Shown in pieces: positions 55,214 through 63,962 of a stretch of DNA of 64,000 nt (the stretch's first letter is position 1; the number at the start of each line of letters is the position of its first letter). The position numbers and the translations under genes were made by a program. The notes beneath the pieces were generated by a model. It was not told the DNA's origin, made no database searches, and saw only the letters and a program-made list of their open reading frames with translations. Source of the stretch: Ignavibacteria bacterium UBA7675 (lineage in GTDB: Bacteria > Bacteroidota > Ignavibacteria > Kapaibacteriales > UB7675); contig DLHF01000036.1 in assembly GCA_002483085.1 (NCBI GenBank), positions 1 to 64,000 of the forward strand. The letters are read 5' to 3'.

Positions 55214-55252
55214 AAAAAAAAGAATCCCTCATTCGGCTGGAATGAAGGATCC
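55214..55252 (-). terminator. Rho-independent terminator of rny
   Basis: On the minus strand GGATCCTTCATTC and GAATGAGGGATTC pair in a 13-bp stem with two G-U pairs and a 5-nt loop, followed by TTTTTTTT. It lies about 30 nt past the rny stop. Confidence 0.9.
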
Positions 55253-55282
55253 TGTTTTGTTGCGTTGGTTCGTACTCCGTAC

Positions 55283-56845
55283 TTATTTCGCGAAGGACAC
55301 GCTACGGCGTTCGCGCACCACAGTAACGCGAATCTGGCCCGGATACTCCATTTCATTTTCAATTTTTGCCGCCAGATCGTGCGCTATCGAGTCGGCGAGT
55401 AAATCGTCGACGCGTTCGGGCTCTACAATCACGCGGATTTCGCGGCCAGCTTGAATAGCAAATGTCTTGGTGACACCATCGAAGCTATTGGCGAGCGATT
55501 CGAGCTTTTCAAGTCGTTTGATATAATTTTCCAGCGATTCGCGTCGGGCACCCGGTCGGGCACCGCTGATACCATCGGCAGCCTGTACCAATGCAGCAAT
55601 CGGCGACTCCATTTCTATCTCGTCGTGGTGTGCGCCGATAGCATTTGCCACGATAGGATGTTCCTTGTATTTCTTTGCAATTTCGTAGCCGAGCAGCGCG
55701 TGCGGGCCTTCGATATTGCGATCCAAGCACTTGCCCATATCGTGCAGCAGGCCTGCGCGTTTTGCTTGCACAGCATCTAATCCGAGTTCAACAGCCATGA
55801 TACCCGTAAGGTACGACACTTCGATAGAGTGATGCAGCAGGTTTTGTCCGTAGCTGGAGCGGTATTTCATCTTACCGATAAGCCTGAGAATTTCCGGATG
55901 CACATTGTGTAGGCCGAGTTCCAGCACGGTATTTTCGCCTGTGCGATACACTTCTTCTTCGAGTTCTTTCTGCGTTTTTTCCACCACCTCTTCGATGCGA
56001 GCCGGGTGAATACGGCCATCACCCATCAGGCGTTCGAGCGCTACTTTAGCTACTTCGCGGCGGAAGGGATCGAAACCGGAGATAATCACAGCTTCGGGCG
56101 TATCGTCGATAATCACATCAATACCGGTAGCAGCTTCGAAAGCGCGGATATTGCGTCCTTCGCGTCCGATAATACGGCCTTTCATATCTTCGCTTGCCAG
56201 GTTCACCACCGACACAGAATTTTCCACTGAGTGGTCCGAAGCTGTGCGTTGGATAGCCTGCACAATAATGCGCTGGGCTTCTTTTTTTGCCTGAATTTTT
56301 GCGTCGTCGCGGATTTCCTTCACCTGAGTAGCAGCCTCATTGCGGGCTTCATTAATCATATTTTCCAGCAAGAACTTCTTAGCATCTTCCTTCGACATCC
56401 CGGAGATGCGTTCCAAGCGGTGGTTCTGCTCTGCCAGAAGCTGCTCGGCTTCCTGAAGTTTTTTATCAGTAGTCTCCTGTTTGCCTTTCAGGTTTTTCTC
56501 CAGCGACTGTACTTGTTTTTCCTTTGTCGTAATTATTTCGAGTTTGCGTTCGATATTTTCTTCGCGGGATTTGATCTGCTTTTCGAGCGCTTCAAGTTTT
56601 TTCTTACGCACCTGCGACTGCTGTTCGTGCTCTTGCTTTTTGCGATGCCATTCTTCTTTCACTTCCAGAAGGCGCTCTTTTTTAAGAGCTTCCGCCTCTT
56701 TTTCGGCGTCCTTTTTAATAACCTGAGAGCGTTGCTCGGCTTCCGCTATTTTCGATGAAGCGATTCTACTGCTGACAAAGTAGCTTACAGCGAAGCCTGC
56801 CGCCAGCCCGAGAACGCTTAAAATAACGGGCAGTAGATTGTCCAT
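55283..56845 (-). CDS. rny: Ribonuclease Y
   Basis: This 520-residue membrane-anchored endoribonuclease initiates mRNA decay. The N-terminal transmembrane helix (about 1-25, VILSVLGLAAGFAVSYFVSS) is followed by a long coiled coil (about 30-205). A KH domain with GREGRNIRAFEAATGIDVIID spans about 210-270, and an HD domain has GLLHDMGKCLD and HHDE (about 335-430). Length, domain order and motifs are normal for the family. The SD is weak. It is downstream of zapA across a structured 560-base gap. Confidence 0.97.
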   Translation of the reverse strand: MDNLLPVILSVLGLAAGFAVSYFVSSRIASSKIAEAEQRSQVIKKDAEKEAEALKKERLLEVKEEWHRKKQEHEQQSQVRKKKLEALEKQIKSREENIERKLEIITTKEKQVQSLEKNLKGKQETTDKKLQEAEQLLAEQNHRLERISGMSKEDAKKFLLENMINEARNEAATQVKEIRDDAKIQAKKEAQRIIVQAIQRTASDHSVENSVSVVNLASEDMKGRIIGREGRNIRAFEAATGIDVIIDDTPEAVIISGFDPFRREVAKVALERLMGDGRIHPARIEEVVEKTQKELEEEVYRTGENTVLELGLHNVHPEILRLIGKMKYRSSYGQNLLHHSIEVSYLTGIMAVELGLDAVQAKRAGLLHDMGKCLDRNIEGPHALLGYEIAKKYKEHPIVANAIGAHHDEIEMESPIAALVQAADGISGARPGARRESLENYIKRLEKLESLANSFDGVTKTFAIQAGREIRVIVEPERVDDLLADSIAHDLAAKIENEMEYPGQIRVTVVRERRSVSFAK

Positions 56846-57408
56846 GTATAACTCCGTAATTGATAGGTAAGGCTATAAGGTAGCTGCATGAGGATTATAG
56901 ATTAGTACGTGTAACATTCAGGGTTGTATTGTGCCGTTCGGCTGCCAATCAGTCGTGTATTCAGCAGATCGCTTTGCCGAGTCGGTTGCTTGTACCAGGA
57001 ATGGTGCTGCCAATAAAAAAGCCGCATCATTCAGGCGCCCTTCGTCCGAGGACGAAAGTTTGTTATCGAGCGGAGTAAGAACCCAGGCTCACACAGTGGG
57101 TAAACGCCTGACTATATCTTGCTTCCAATGAATTCCGTTATGCCCGTAGCATCGGCAGAAAGTAGGCCGGATTGTAGCCCGGCGACGATCTGCACAGAAT
57201 TTCGCTCCGAAGAGCGGCGAGGCCTGCAATTTATAGCCAGAGACAAATTCCCTATAATAAGAATATCGGTTCTTATATAGCGTATAACAACGACAGAACG
57301 ATGCGGCAAAATAGTCGAATTTTGCTGCTCTGGTCTAATAGAAAAGAACGAGTAAATGTAGAGAAATTCCCCTATGGGGAATGTCGGGAGTACATAAGAC
57401 TCTTCCGG
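56846..57408. other. Intergenic region between zapA and rny
   Basis: These 563 bases hold no protein-coding gene. The sequence between 57011 and 57111 is strongly structured on the minus strand and is listed separately as an RNA candidate. A further hairpin, CGCTC-TTCG-GAGCG on the minus strand (57202-57216), lies upstream of it. The rest shows no recognisable signal. Confidence 0.5.
57011..57111 (-). ncRNA. Structured RNA candidate between zapA and rny, possibly 6S RNA
   Basis: On the minus strand a 7-bp long-range helix (TCAGGCG at 57111-57105 with CGCCTGA at 57037-57031) encloses two hairpins. One is ACCCA/TGGGT (57101-57081). The other is TTCGTC-CTCG-GACGAA (57056-57041), a stable tetraloop. 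GCGGC and a T6 tract follow (57020-57015). The 6S RNA gene (ssrS) is located next to zapA in several bacteria, which is the reason for the suggestion; the sequence itself was not recognised as 6S. The 5' end is not defined and may extend upstream. Confidence 0.35.
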
Positions 57409-57702
57409 TCAGGAATTATTGTCGTCTGAATAGCATCGCTGCAGAAACCGGCACATTTTTCCGAGTTCGGCAACAACATAGTCGGTATCTGCCCTGGACT
57501 GCTCGATCTGATCGTATTCTTTTTCTGCTATATTCAATGCTGTTAAAACAGCGAGCGTCGACGTAGACTGATCCTGTATTCGATTCCGAAGCTGCTGCAT
57601 CTGTGTATCAACTCTCTCGCTGATGGCGTGCACTCTTACATCGTCATCGCTGCGGAGGTTATATTCCTGTCCACCTATTTTTACTCGAACGGTTTTAGAC
57701 AT
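57409..57702 (-). CDS. zapA: Cell division protein ZapA
   Basis: This 97-residue cytoplasmic protein bundles and stabilises FtsZ filaments at the division site. It begins VRVKIGGQEYNLRSDDD, the N-terminal beta-hairpin of ZapA, and continues with a conserved helix (HAISERVDTQMQQLRNRI) and a C-terminal coiled coil (LTALNIAEKEYDQIEQSRAD). Length is normal. It lies about 115 nt downstream of a large coiled-coil gene and pheT, an arrangement shared with other Bacteroidota and Chlorobi genomes. Confidence 0.92.
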   Translation of the reverse strand: MSKTVRVKIGGQEYNLRSDDDVRVHAISERVDTQMQQLRNRIQDQSTSTLAVLTALNIAEKEYDQIEQSRADTDYVVAELGKMCRFLQRCYSDDNNS

Positions 57703-57819
57703 GTACTTGTCTGTCGTAGGTTCACTGTTGAATGAAACGGCTGTAATTTAAATCTTTCAGGGTTTGCTCTCCAAATGAAATTTCCAAGCAGCCTTTGTTG
57801 GCTGCTGCTGTGTGCGATA

Positions 57820-59286
57820 TCAGTGGCCGCTTTCGGGCTCTGCACGCAACACGTGTTCCACTCTTTGGAGCAAGGCCTGCACCGAGGCAATCACTGCCGA
57901 GCGTTCTTCGGGTACAACCCCGGCTCCTGCTGTATCCTGCCGGGCTATAGAAAACAGGCTACCCACTGTCTGCACATCGTCCAAGCGGCGGCGCAACTGC
58001 TCCGTATCACGCTCTTTTTCTTCTACCCGCAACAGTAGTTCGACGATTTGTGCTTCTTTTTCTTCGATGACATCACGGGAAACCGACATACGAGCCGTGT
58101 GCTGTAGCTCTTCGGCAAGCTCGGCGCACTTCTGGCGCAGCACCGCACATTCTTCTTCGGCTACCAGTCGGGCCAGCTCTGTTGTATCGCGTTCTGCCTG
58201 GAGCAGCCGGAGTTCTACGGCTTCGCGCTCAGCCTGGCTGCGCAGGACTTCGAGTTCGCCAGCCAGCAATTCCATCGTTGCCGAGCTGCCAATAGTACTT
58301 TTTTCCGATTCGTGGATGTGCGCTCTGAGCTGGATGAGCTGTCCCGAGAGCTCCACAATATGTGTCTGCTGTTCTTCGGCACGGCGGCGTACAACGTCGT
58401 TGTCGTCGTGAAGCTGCTGAATACGCACGAGCAGTTCTTGCTCCATCGACTGGCTTTCTTCAAGCTGCTGCTGGAGCTCTTCCAACCGCTGTTGCAATTC
58501 TTCATAGTGCTCTGCCGCTCGCGCCGATTGCTGCGCAATGAGTTTTGCAGCGTCGAGCTCTTCGCCAAGTGCGTGCAGAGCTGCACGCGCCTCGCGCAGA
58601 GATGTTTGTACCTGCTGCAATTCGTAGAGTTTGTTTTCAAATTCCGCCGCACGCTCCTTGTGATGCAGCGCCTCGTTGATACGAGAGTTGAGCTCTGTAT
58701 TCCGGCGCACAAGCTCCGCCCGTAGAAAATCCGCATCTTTCGAGGCAGTCAGTGCCGCAGCGAGCTTGTCGCGCAGCTCTGCTATAGTTGCGGATAGCGC
58801 TGCTTCCTGCTGCGAAGCGCCCGCGAGTGCTTCCTGTGCTTGTGCGTACTGCTCTGCAGTGCGGCTTATCACTCCAATGTGCTCCTCCTGCTCGGCAATC
58901 CGCAAGGTAAGGCGTCGGATAGTTTCTTCGTAGCGATCTACGCGGTCGCGGAGTTCGCCCACAGCAGTCTCGCCCGCTACACGGTCGCGCTCACTTTGCT
59001 CTACTGCCATGCGGAGCACGGCAATGTCTTCATCGCGTCCGGCCAACTCTGCACGCAGGGCTTCAGCTTCGGACTGCATCCCGCTTACATAGTCTTCCTG
59101 GCCGCCTACGCGCTGTTCGAGCGTCGCAACTCTTGCCGTAAGCGCTTGGTTATCTTCCCGCACGGAGATAAGGATTTCTCCCGCTCGGCGGATGACTTCC
59201 CACATTTGGGCTACGGCAGCTTGTACATTAGCGTTCGGCGTAATACCGCCGCGCGTACCTGCATCTGTATGTATTTCCTGTTCCAT
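57820..59286 (-). CDS. Long coiled-coil protein between pheT and zapA
   Basis: This 488-residue, highly charged, almost entirely coiled-coil protein has heptad-rich Glu/Arg/Gln repeats (about residues 60-440). The N-terminal 50 residues (ANVQAAVAQMWEVIRRAGEILISVREDNQAL) form a distinct helical segment similar to the small ZapB-like or coiled-coil proteins found between pheT and zapA in this phylum. The C-terminal tail (VIASVQALLQRVEHVLRA) is amphipathic. No signal peptide or transmembrane segment is seen. The neighbourhood suggests a cytoskeletal or divisome-associated role, inferred only. ATG 59286 is preferred over 59307. Confidence 0.75.
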   Translation of the reverse strand: MEQEIHTDAGTRGGITPNANVQAAVAQMWEVIRRAGEILISVREDNQALTARVATLEQRVGGQEDYVSGMQSEAEALRAELAGRDEDIAVLRMAVEQSERDRVAGETAVGELRDRVDRYEETIRRLTLRIAEQEEHIGVISRTAEQYAQAQEALAGASQQEAALSATIAELRDKLAAALTASKDADFLRAELVRRNTELNSRINEALHHKERAAEFENKLYELQQVQTSLREARAALHALGEELDAAKLIAQQSARAAEHYEELQQRLEELQQQLEESQSMEQELLVRIQQLHDDNDVVRRRAEEQQTHIVELSGQLIQLRAHIHESEKSTIGSSATMELLAGELEVLRSQAEREAVELRLLQAERDTTELARLVAEEECAVLRQKCAELAEELQHTARMSVSRDVIEEKEAQIVELLLRVEEKERDTEQLRRRLDDVQTVGSLFSIARQDTAGAGVVPEERSAVIASVQALLQRVEHVLRAEPESGH

Positions 59287-59325
59287 ATTCGCCTGTGAGA
59301 AAATCACCTAAAAGAGAATCGACGA

Positions 59326-61746
59326 TTACCGCCTCAATGCAGCTCCTGTAGAACGCTCTACGGCTTCGACCACGGCGCTGATGCGCTCGTCAACGTCGCT
59401 GTCGAGCAGCGTTTTGTCCGGCGAATTAAATGCAAGCGAGAAACCAATGCTTTTACGGCCTTCTCCAAGCGCTCCGCCTTCGAAAACATCGAACACCGAG
59501 AGCTCGCGCAGATGGCCGCCCGCATGCTGTGCAATAACATTCTTAATCTTTTCGGCTGTTACAGCCATATCCGTAACAAATGCCAAATCGCGATATACCG
59601 TTGGATACGGCGACACTTCGCTATACACGGCAGGCCGTACTTTTAGTGCGTCTAAAGCAGTTATGGAAATTGAAAGTATATACACAGGCGGCGCAATATC
59701 GAACCGCTTGAGCACAGCCGGAGCTATTTCGCCCGCAAAACCAATCTCGCGTCCGCGTACCATTACCATAACAGCGTTGCGCGTAAGCACTGGATGATCT
59801 TGCTCGATTGGCACAAGGCGTACACCTTCCACTCTCGTTTCTTCGATCACACTTTCGAGCGCGCCTTTGATGTCGTAAAAATCAACGTCCCGAGCGGCTA
59901 CATTCCAACCCGGCTCTTGTACTTTACCGCTTATGCCCACGACGAGATATTCTTCTTCGTGAAATCCTTCCAACCGGGTTCTCTCGCCTGGCATTGCATA
60001 GCGGAACTGCTTGCCAATTTCAAACAGTGCGAGGTTGCGCTCGCCATAGCGAATATTGCGCTCTATAACGCGCAGCATCGAGGGCACAAGCGACGGCCTC
60101 ATCACCGAGAGTTCTTCGCCAAGCGGATTGCGAAGCCGCACTGGCTTGTCTGTAAACATCGCAGCCGAAGCGGGATCAATCATGTTTTGAGTCATGAGCT
60201 CTGTAAATCCAGCAGCAGGCAGGTAATCGCGCAACAATGTACTCATTTTTGAGACGACAAGCACCTCTGGCAGCGCATTTCCGCCAAATGAAAATGCACC
60301 CGTAAGCGAAGCAGGAATGTTGTCGTAGTAGTACAGCCGGGCAATTTCCTCAATAATGTCAATTTCGTGCCCGATATCCACGCGATAGCTCGGCACCCGC
60401 ACGGTAATCGCTTCCTCATCGGCAGCGAGCACGGTAAAGCGCAGACGCTCTAAAAACAACTGCATATCGCCGTTGGGAATATCAACACCAATGATCGAGC
60501 GAGCTCTTGCAGGGCGCAGGCGAAGCTCCACAGGTGGCACAGCTACGGGGTATTCATCGACAATACCCGGCGCTACTGTCCCGCCTGCAATCTCTGCAAT
60601 CAAAGCAGCAGCGCGGTCGACGGCATAGATTACATTGTTGATGTCCGTACCCCGCTCGAAGCGGTAAGAAGCATCACTCGATATATCTAATTTTTTTGCG
60701 GTACGGCGCACCGACGATGGTTTGAAATAAGCCGACTCGATAAATACTGTCGTCGTAGCATCGGTAATTTCGCTATTCTCACCGCCCATCACGCCAGCAA
60801 CAGCCACCGGCCTTTCGGCGTCGCAGATCATCAGCATCTGGCTATCAAGCGTGCGCTCTTTGCTGTCGAGCGTTGTAAATTTTTCTCCGTCGGATGCTGT
60901 CCGCACGACGATCTTCTTCTGTGCAATGGTGTCCAGGTCGAACGCATGCAGCGGATGGCCACACTCCATCAGCACAAAATTGGTAATGTCCACCACATTG
61001 TTGCGCGGGCGCAGGCCAATAGCCGTAAGGCGATTTTTCAGCCATTCGGGCGATTCTTCAATTTTCACACCCGTTACTACGCGCCCAGCATAGCGCGGGC
61101 ACAACTCCGCATTGTCGATCTGCACCGACACGCGTTCCGCAGCAGGTGCACCGCTTTCGGGCACCGCTACTTCGGGCATACGAAGCGGCAAATCATAATA
61201 AGCGGCAATTTCGCGGGCAATACCGAGGTGGCTCAGGGCATCGGCGCGGTTTGGCGTTACGCTTATTTCGTAGATAACATCATCCGCACCGAGGTATTCG
61301 GCCAGCGGAGTTCCCACCACAGCATCGTCGGGCAGCACCCAGATACCGCCGTCGTCTTCGCCAATACCAAGCTCAAAGCGGCTACAGATCATGCCATTGG
61401 ACTCCACACCGCGAATCTTGCGTTTGCCAATTTCAAAGCCGCCATTCGGCACAATAGCGCCATCTACAGCTACGGCAATTTTCTGCCCGGCGTCTACATT
61501 CGGCGCACCGCAGATAATCGTCCGCGTCGTATCGCCACCTGTAGACACTTCGCACACCGATAGCTTGTCGGCATTTGGATGTTTCTCACGGCTTACTACG
61601 AACCCCACAAAAAACCTGTCGAATGCGCGTGCATTATCAGTAATATGATCCACTTCGATACCGAGCATCGTCAGGACATCAGAAAGCTCTTGCGGCGTGC
61701 AAGAGAGGTCGACAAATTCTTTGAGCCAGCGTTGAGAGATAAGCAT
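59326..61746 (-). CDS. pheT: Phenylalanine--tRNA ligase beta subunit
   Basis: This is the 806-residue beta subunit of the (alpha-beta)2 phenylalanyl-tRNA synthetase, which binds tRNA and edits mischarged Tyr-tRNA. The N-terminal tRNA-binding EMAP/OB domain (about 40-155) has HPNADKLSVCEV and NVDAGQKIAVA. The B3/B4 editing domain (about 210-400) and B5 domain (about 405-475) follow. The catalytic-like domain has the MRPSLVPSMLRVI segment, and the C-terminal ferredoxin-fold anticodon-binding domain starts YSEVSPYPTVYRDLAFV. ATG 61746 is preferred over 61779. It has a good promoter and is divergent from the initiator tRNA. Confidence 0.97.
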   Translation of the reverse strand: MLISQRWLKEFVDLSCTPQELSDVLTMLGIEVDHITDNARAFDRFFVGFVVSREKHPNADKLSVCEVSTGGDTTRTIICGAPNVDAGQKIAVAVDGAIVPNGGFEIGKRKIRGVESNGMICSRFELGIGEDDGGIWVLPDDAVVGTPLAEYLGADDVIYEISVTPNRADALSHLGIAREIAAYYDLPLRMPEVAVPESGAPAAERVSVQIDNAELCPRYAGRVVTGVKIEESPEWLKNRLTAIGLRPRNNVVDITNFVLMECGHPLHAFDLDTIAQKKIVVRTASDGEKFTTLDSKERTLDSQMLMICDAERPVAVAGVMGGENSEITDATTTVFIESAYFKPSSVRRTAKKLDISSDASYRFERGTDINNVIYAVDRAAALIAEIAGGTVAPGIVDEYPVAVPPVELRLRPARARSIIGVDIPNGDMQLFLERLRFTVLAADEEAITVRVPSYRVDIGHEIDIIEEIARLYYYDNIPASLTGAFSFGGNALPEVLVVSKMSTLLRDYLPAAGFTELMTQNMIDPASAAMFTDKPVRLRNPLGEELSVMRPSLVPSMLRVIERNIRYGERNLALFEIGKQFRYAMPGERTRLEGFHEEEYLVVGISGKVQEPGWNVAARDVDFYDIKGALESVIEETRVEGVRLVPIEQDHPVLTRNAVMVMVRGREIGFAGEIAPAVLKRFDIAPPVYILSISITALDALKVRPAVYSEVSPYPTVYRDLAFVTDMAVTAEKIKNVIAQHAGGHLRELSVFDVFEGGALGEGRKSIGFSLAFNSPDKTLLDSDVDERISAVVEAVERSTGAALRR

Positions 61747-61785
61747 GAGAGTAGACCGCCATTCGGGATGGGAGAACAAATTTCA

Positions 61786-61816
61786 CAAAAATACGCTTTT
61801 TCGCGGGCAGAACAAA
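61786..61816 (-). promoter_or_regulatory. Bacteroidota-type promoter for pheT
   Basis: On the minus strand TTTG (61816-61813), a 19-nt spacer and TATTTTTG (61793-61786) match the TTTG-N19-TAnnTTTG consensus exactly. Transcription would start near 61779, about 30 nt before the ATG at 61746. Confidence 0.7.
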
Positions 61817-61944
61817 CGCAAGCGGAAGTTTAAGTGTAGCAAAGCGTTATCTATCATAGCTTCAGGTAGGCTCTGCGGTGCCTGTGGAGGGTAGAAACAC
61901 CACACAAATTTCCTGTTAAAACAAACATTTTTGAAATAATGCTT

Positions 61945-61975
61945 GGATTTTGTCGCCGCAGAGGTTAAGTTTGTG
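61945..61975 (+). promoter_or_regulatory. Bacteroidota-type promoter for the initiator tRNA
   Basis: TTG (61945-61947), a 20-nt spacer and TAAGTTTG (61968-61975) match the consensus. The predicted start near 61982 is about 5 nt before the tRNA 5' end. Confidence 0.65.
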
Positions 61976-61986
61976 TCTCTTGAAAT

Positions 61987-62059
<73 letters not shown>

Positions 62060-62061
62060 CT

Positions 62062-62349
62062 ACGACAAAAGATAAAGCCTTGTAAGGTAACAACTTACAA
62101 GGCTTTTTTCTTTTCCTGCGTACACTTTCTTCTCTAGTGTTCTATATTTTTTTCAGATATTCACTTACCTGTTTAGGAAATTTAGAAACCAACCACTTAA
62201 GAACGTCTAATTGGTCTAAGGTACTCCCATTTATTAGGACCAGCAAGCTTTCATTGTAAGATTGCTATGCCCCCACGTGCCTGTAGTGCTCTATAGGCTT
62301 GTACACCTCCGCAGGCGTGATGCGCCGATACCCTGATGCGGACGGCGAT
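62062..62349. other. AT-rich segment between duplicated tRNA ends
   Basis: This 288-base segment carries the tRNA terminator and then a notably AT-rich stretch (about 62110-62270). No gene, recombinase or inverted repeat is recognised. An apparent reverse-strand ORF (62456-62265) arises because the antisense of the tRNA 3' end reads as VAGAGLEP, a frequent spurious translation. Confidence 0.55.
62074..62110 (+). terminator. Rho-independent terminator of the initiator tRNA
   Basis: AAAGCCTTGTAAG and CTTACAAGGCTTT form a perfect 13-bp stem with a 7-nt loop, followed by TTTCTTTT. It starts 15 nt after the tRNA. Confidence 0.95.
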
Positions 62350-62373
62350 GGTTCAAGTCCTGCCCCCGCTACT
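62350..62373 (+). repeat. tRNA 3'-end direct repeat, copy 2 (att-like)
   Basis: It is an exact 24-base copy of 62038-62061. The sequence before it does not form the rest of a tRNA, so this is not a second tRNA gene. It is the configuration left when an element integrates at a tRNA 3' end and restores it. Confidence 0.8.
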
Positions 62374-62374
62374 C

Positions 62375-62409
62375 TAAAAGCCTGAAATTGAAAAGTTTCG
62401 GGCTTTTTT
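62375..62409. terminator. Bidirectional-looking terminator after the repeat
   Basis: AAAGCCTGAAA and TTTCGGGCTTT pair in an 11-bp stem with one T-G, with a T tract on the plus side and a short TTTTA on the minus side. It can also end the hydrolase transcript arriving from 62472. Confidence 0.75.
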
Positions 62410-62471
62410 GTTTTACCACCCGGCATCCGCAGTACAAATTTCTTTCTACAAAACAACTGGTAGAAACTCGG

Positions 62472-63962
62472 TTATTTCGTTTCCACATCTATTATTCCCT
62501 GCCCCGCACTCCCTAAATAGTGCTGTATCACCGGGATATACACATCCGTCCCATTATCGCAGTTAGTAAGAATCAGCAAACCTCGCCCCGATTTCGGTAG
62601 AATAAATGCCATCATATGGACTCCTACATCGTCGCCCCCGTGTACAAGCGCATATTCGCCATCGCTGATATTTTCATCCACCCACCAGCTCAGTCCCCAA
62701 TATTTGCGCGGCGCTATTCGCACCTGATTGGCTATCATTTCCCCGTATAAATCTTTTTGCAAGCCTGCACCATTCATAACATAGAGCATAAAGCGGCTGT
62801 AATCCTCCACAGTTGTCAGCAAATCATCAGCGCCATTTGCCGATGTATTTTTATAGGTAGAATACAGAGTGCCATCCGCTTTGTGCCATGCTGCAAACCT
62901 CGATTCGTCCACTGCCTTCTGCCAGTAAAAATAGGTATCCTTCATGCCGAGAGGCCGGAACACTAATTCTTCAGCTAACTGATCCAGTTTTTTTCCAAAT
63001 TTATGTTCTAATGCTTTTCGCAGGTATTCAAAGCCCTCACCTGAGTATTGGTATGCAGTTCCCGGCTCGAACTTAAAACTCAGCTTACCATCAGAGTTTT
63101 CCCGCCGCCAGTTTGGAAAGCCCGACTGATGGCTTAGAATATGCCGAGTCGTCAGTTGTTTGCTTCGCGGATCATTGGCAATGTCCGGGTCTGTCCAGTA
63201 TATTCCGATTGGTTCGTCCAAACTCCATTGGCTCGCGTCTATCAGCTTTAAAGCTACCATTGCAGTAATGGGCTTGGTCAGTGAGGCCACATTAAATATT
63301 GTGTTGGCGGGCAGTGGTTTCCCCTGCTCATCCCTACCATACACCATGATCTCCTGAATTTTCCCATCCTGTATATAGCCAATTCCCAGCGCGGGTATAT
63401 TCTTTTCCGCCAGCCATTTTTCGGTTTCTGGTCTGTCTTTGAAAAGCATGCTTTCACGTAGGGCTTCTGCATCTGCTGGCTTGTGATGATTGTAGCTCAG
63501 CCCCCGACTCAGTTTCCACTTTCCATCCTCTATCAGCCATACATGTGTGAATGTTGCTGCACTGGTTACATATTCGGGTTTGTCTTTTTCAATGGCGTAA
63601 AATAGATGCTCACCTGCCTGAATAGCGCCGTACAGCACGCCATCCTTGTTCAGCGGGTACACCTTCAGCGAACTGTCGATAAGCTGTCTTCGTGGTTTAT
63701 AGGGAAGTTTGCAAAGGCCATCTCTTATCCCAGCAATAAATACCGCCTTCCCAGAGGTAACACCCGACTGGTCGTGGTAAAATTCAAAATCATCGCTCAC
63801 TAATTCTTCAAACTGCTGGATGTTGCAGGTGTTAAAGCCGATGGTAAACAGTAAGCTGTCCTGCGTCTTTAATGTTTTGTAGAGTGCCGGCGATCTATCC
63901 ACCTGTGCACACAACGGAGTAGAAACCAATAGCAAGAGAATAGCGACATGTATCATTTTCAT
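62472..63962 (-). CDS. Serine beta-lactamase/esterase-family hydrolase with N-terminal SnoaL-like domain
   Basis: This is a 496-residue exported protein. A signal peptide (about 1-19, ending LCAQ) is followed by a nuclear-transport-factor-2-like domain of DUF4440 type (about 30-155; FNTCNIQQFEELVSDDFEFYHD, HVWLIEDGKWKLSRG). The C-terminal part is a class C beta-lactamase/penicillin-binding-like hydrolase (about 170-480). The nucleophile motif SLTK (SxxK) is near 231 and YSG, corresponding to YxN, near 308. A late HGGDDVG motif may replace the KTG triad. These proteins act as esterases or peptidases, and antibiotic resistance should not be assumed. Base composition here looks lower in GC than the pheT region, and the gene lies beside the tRNA duplication, so acquisition by transfer is possible. 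Confidence 0.88.
   Translation of the reverse strand: MKMIHVAILLLLVSTPLCAQVDRSPALYKTLKTQDSLLFTIGFNTCNIQQFEELVSDDFEFYHDQSGVTSGKAVFIAGIRDGLCKLPYKPRRQLIDSSLKVYPLNKDGVLYGAIQAGEHLFYAIEKDKPEYVTSAATFTHVWLIEDGKWKLSRGLSYNHHKPADAEALRESMLFKDRPETEKWLAEKNIPALGIGYIQDGKIQEIMVYGRDEQGKPLPANTIFNVASLTKPITAMVALKLIDASQWSLDEPIGIYWTDPDIANDPRSKQLTTRHILSHQSGFPNWRRENSDGKLSFKFEPGTAYQYSGEGFEYLRKALEHKFGKKLDQLAEELVFRPLGMKDTYFYWQKAVDESRFAAWHKADGTLYSTYKNTSANGADDLLTTVEDYSRFMLYVMNGAGLQKDLYGEMIANQVRIAPRKYWGLSWWVDENISDGEYALVHGGDDVGVHMMAFILPKSGRGLLILTNCDNGTDVYIPVIQHYLGSAGQGIIDVETK

Noticed and set aside
57011..57111. The zapA-rny structured region as RNase P, SRP or tmRNA
   Set aside because: None of the conserved motifs of those RNAs is present and the structured part is too short for RNase P or tmRNA.
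62300..62373. The downstream copy as a second tRNA gene
   Set aside because: Only the T-arm and acceptor 3' half match; the preceding bases do not form the other arms or acceptor strand.
62265..62456. Short minus-strand ORF over the duplicated tRNA end as an integrase remnant
   Set aside because: The VAGAGLEP start is the antisense of the tRNA 3' end, a well-known false translation; nothing else resembles a recombinase.
62472..63962. Calling the serine hydrolase an antibiotic-resistance beta-lactamase
   Set aside because: It has an SxxK motif but a fused SnoaL-like domain and no diagnostic resistance-class features; esterase or peptidase function is equally likely.
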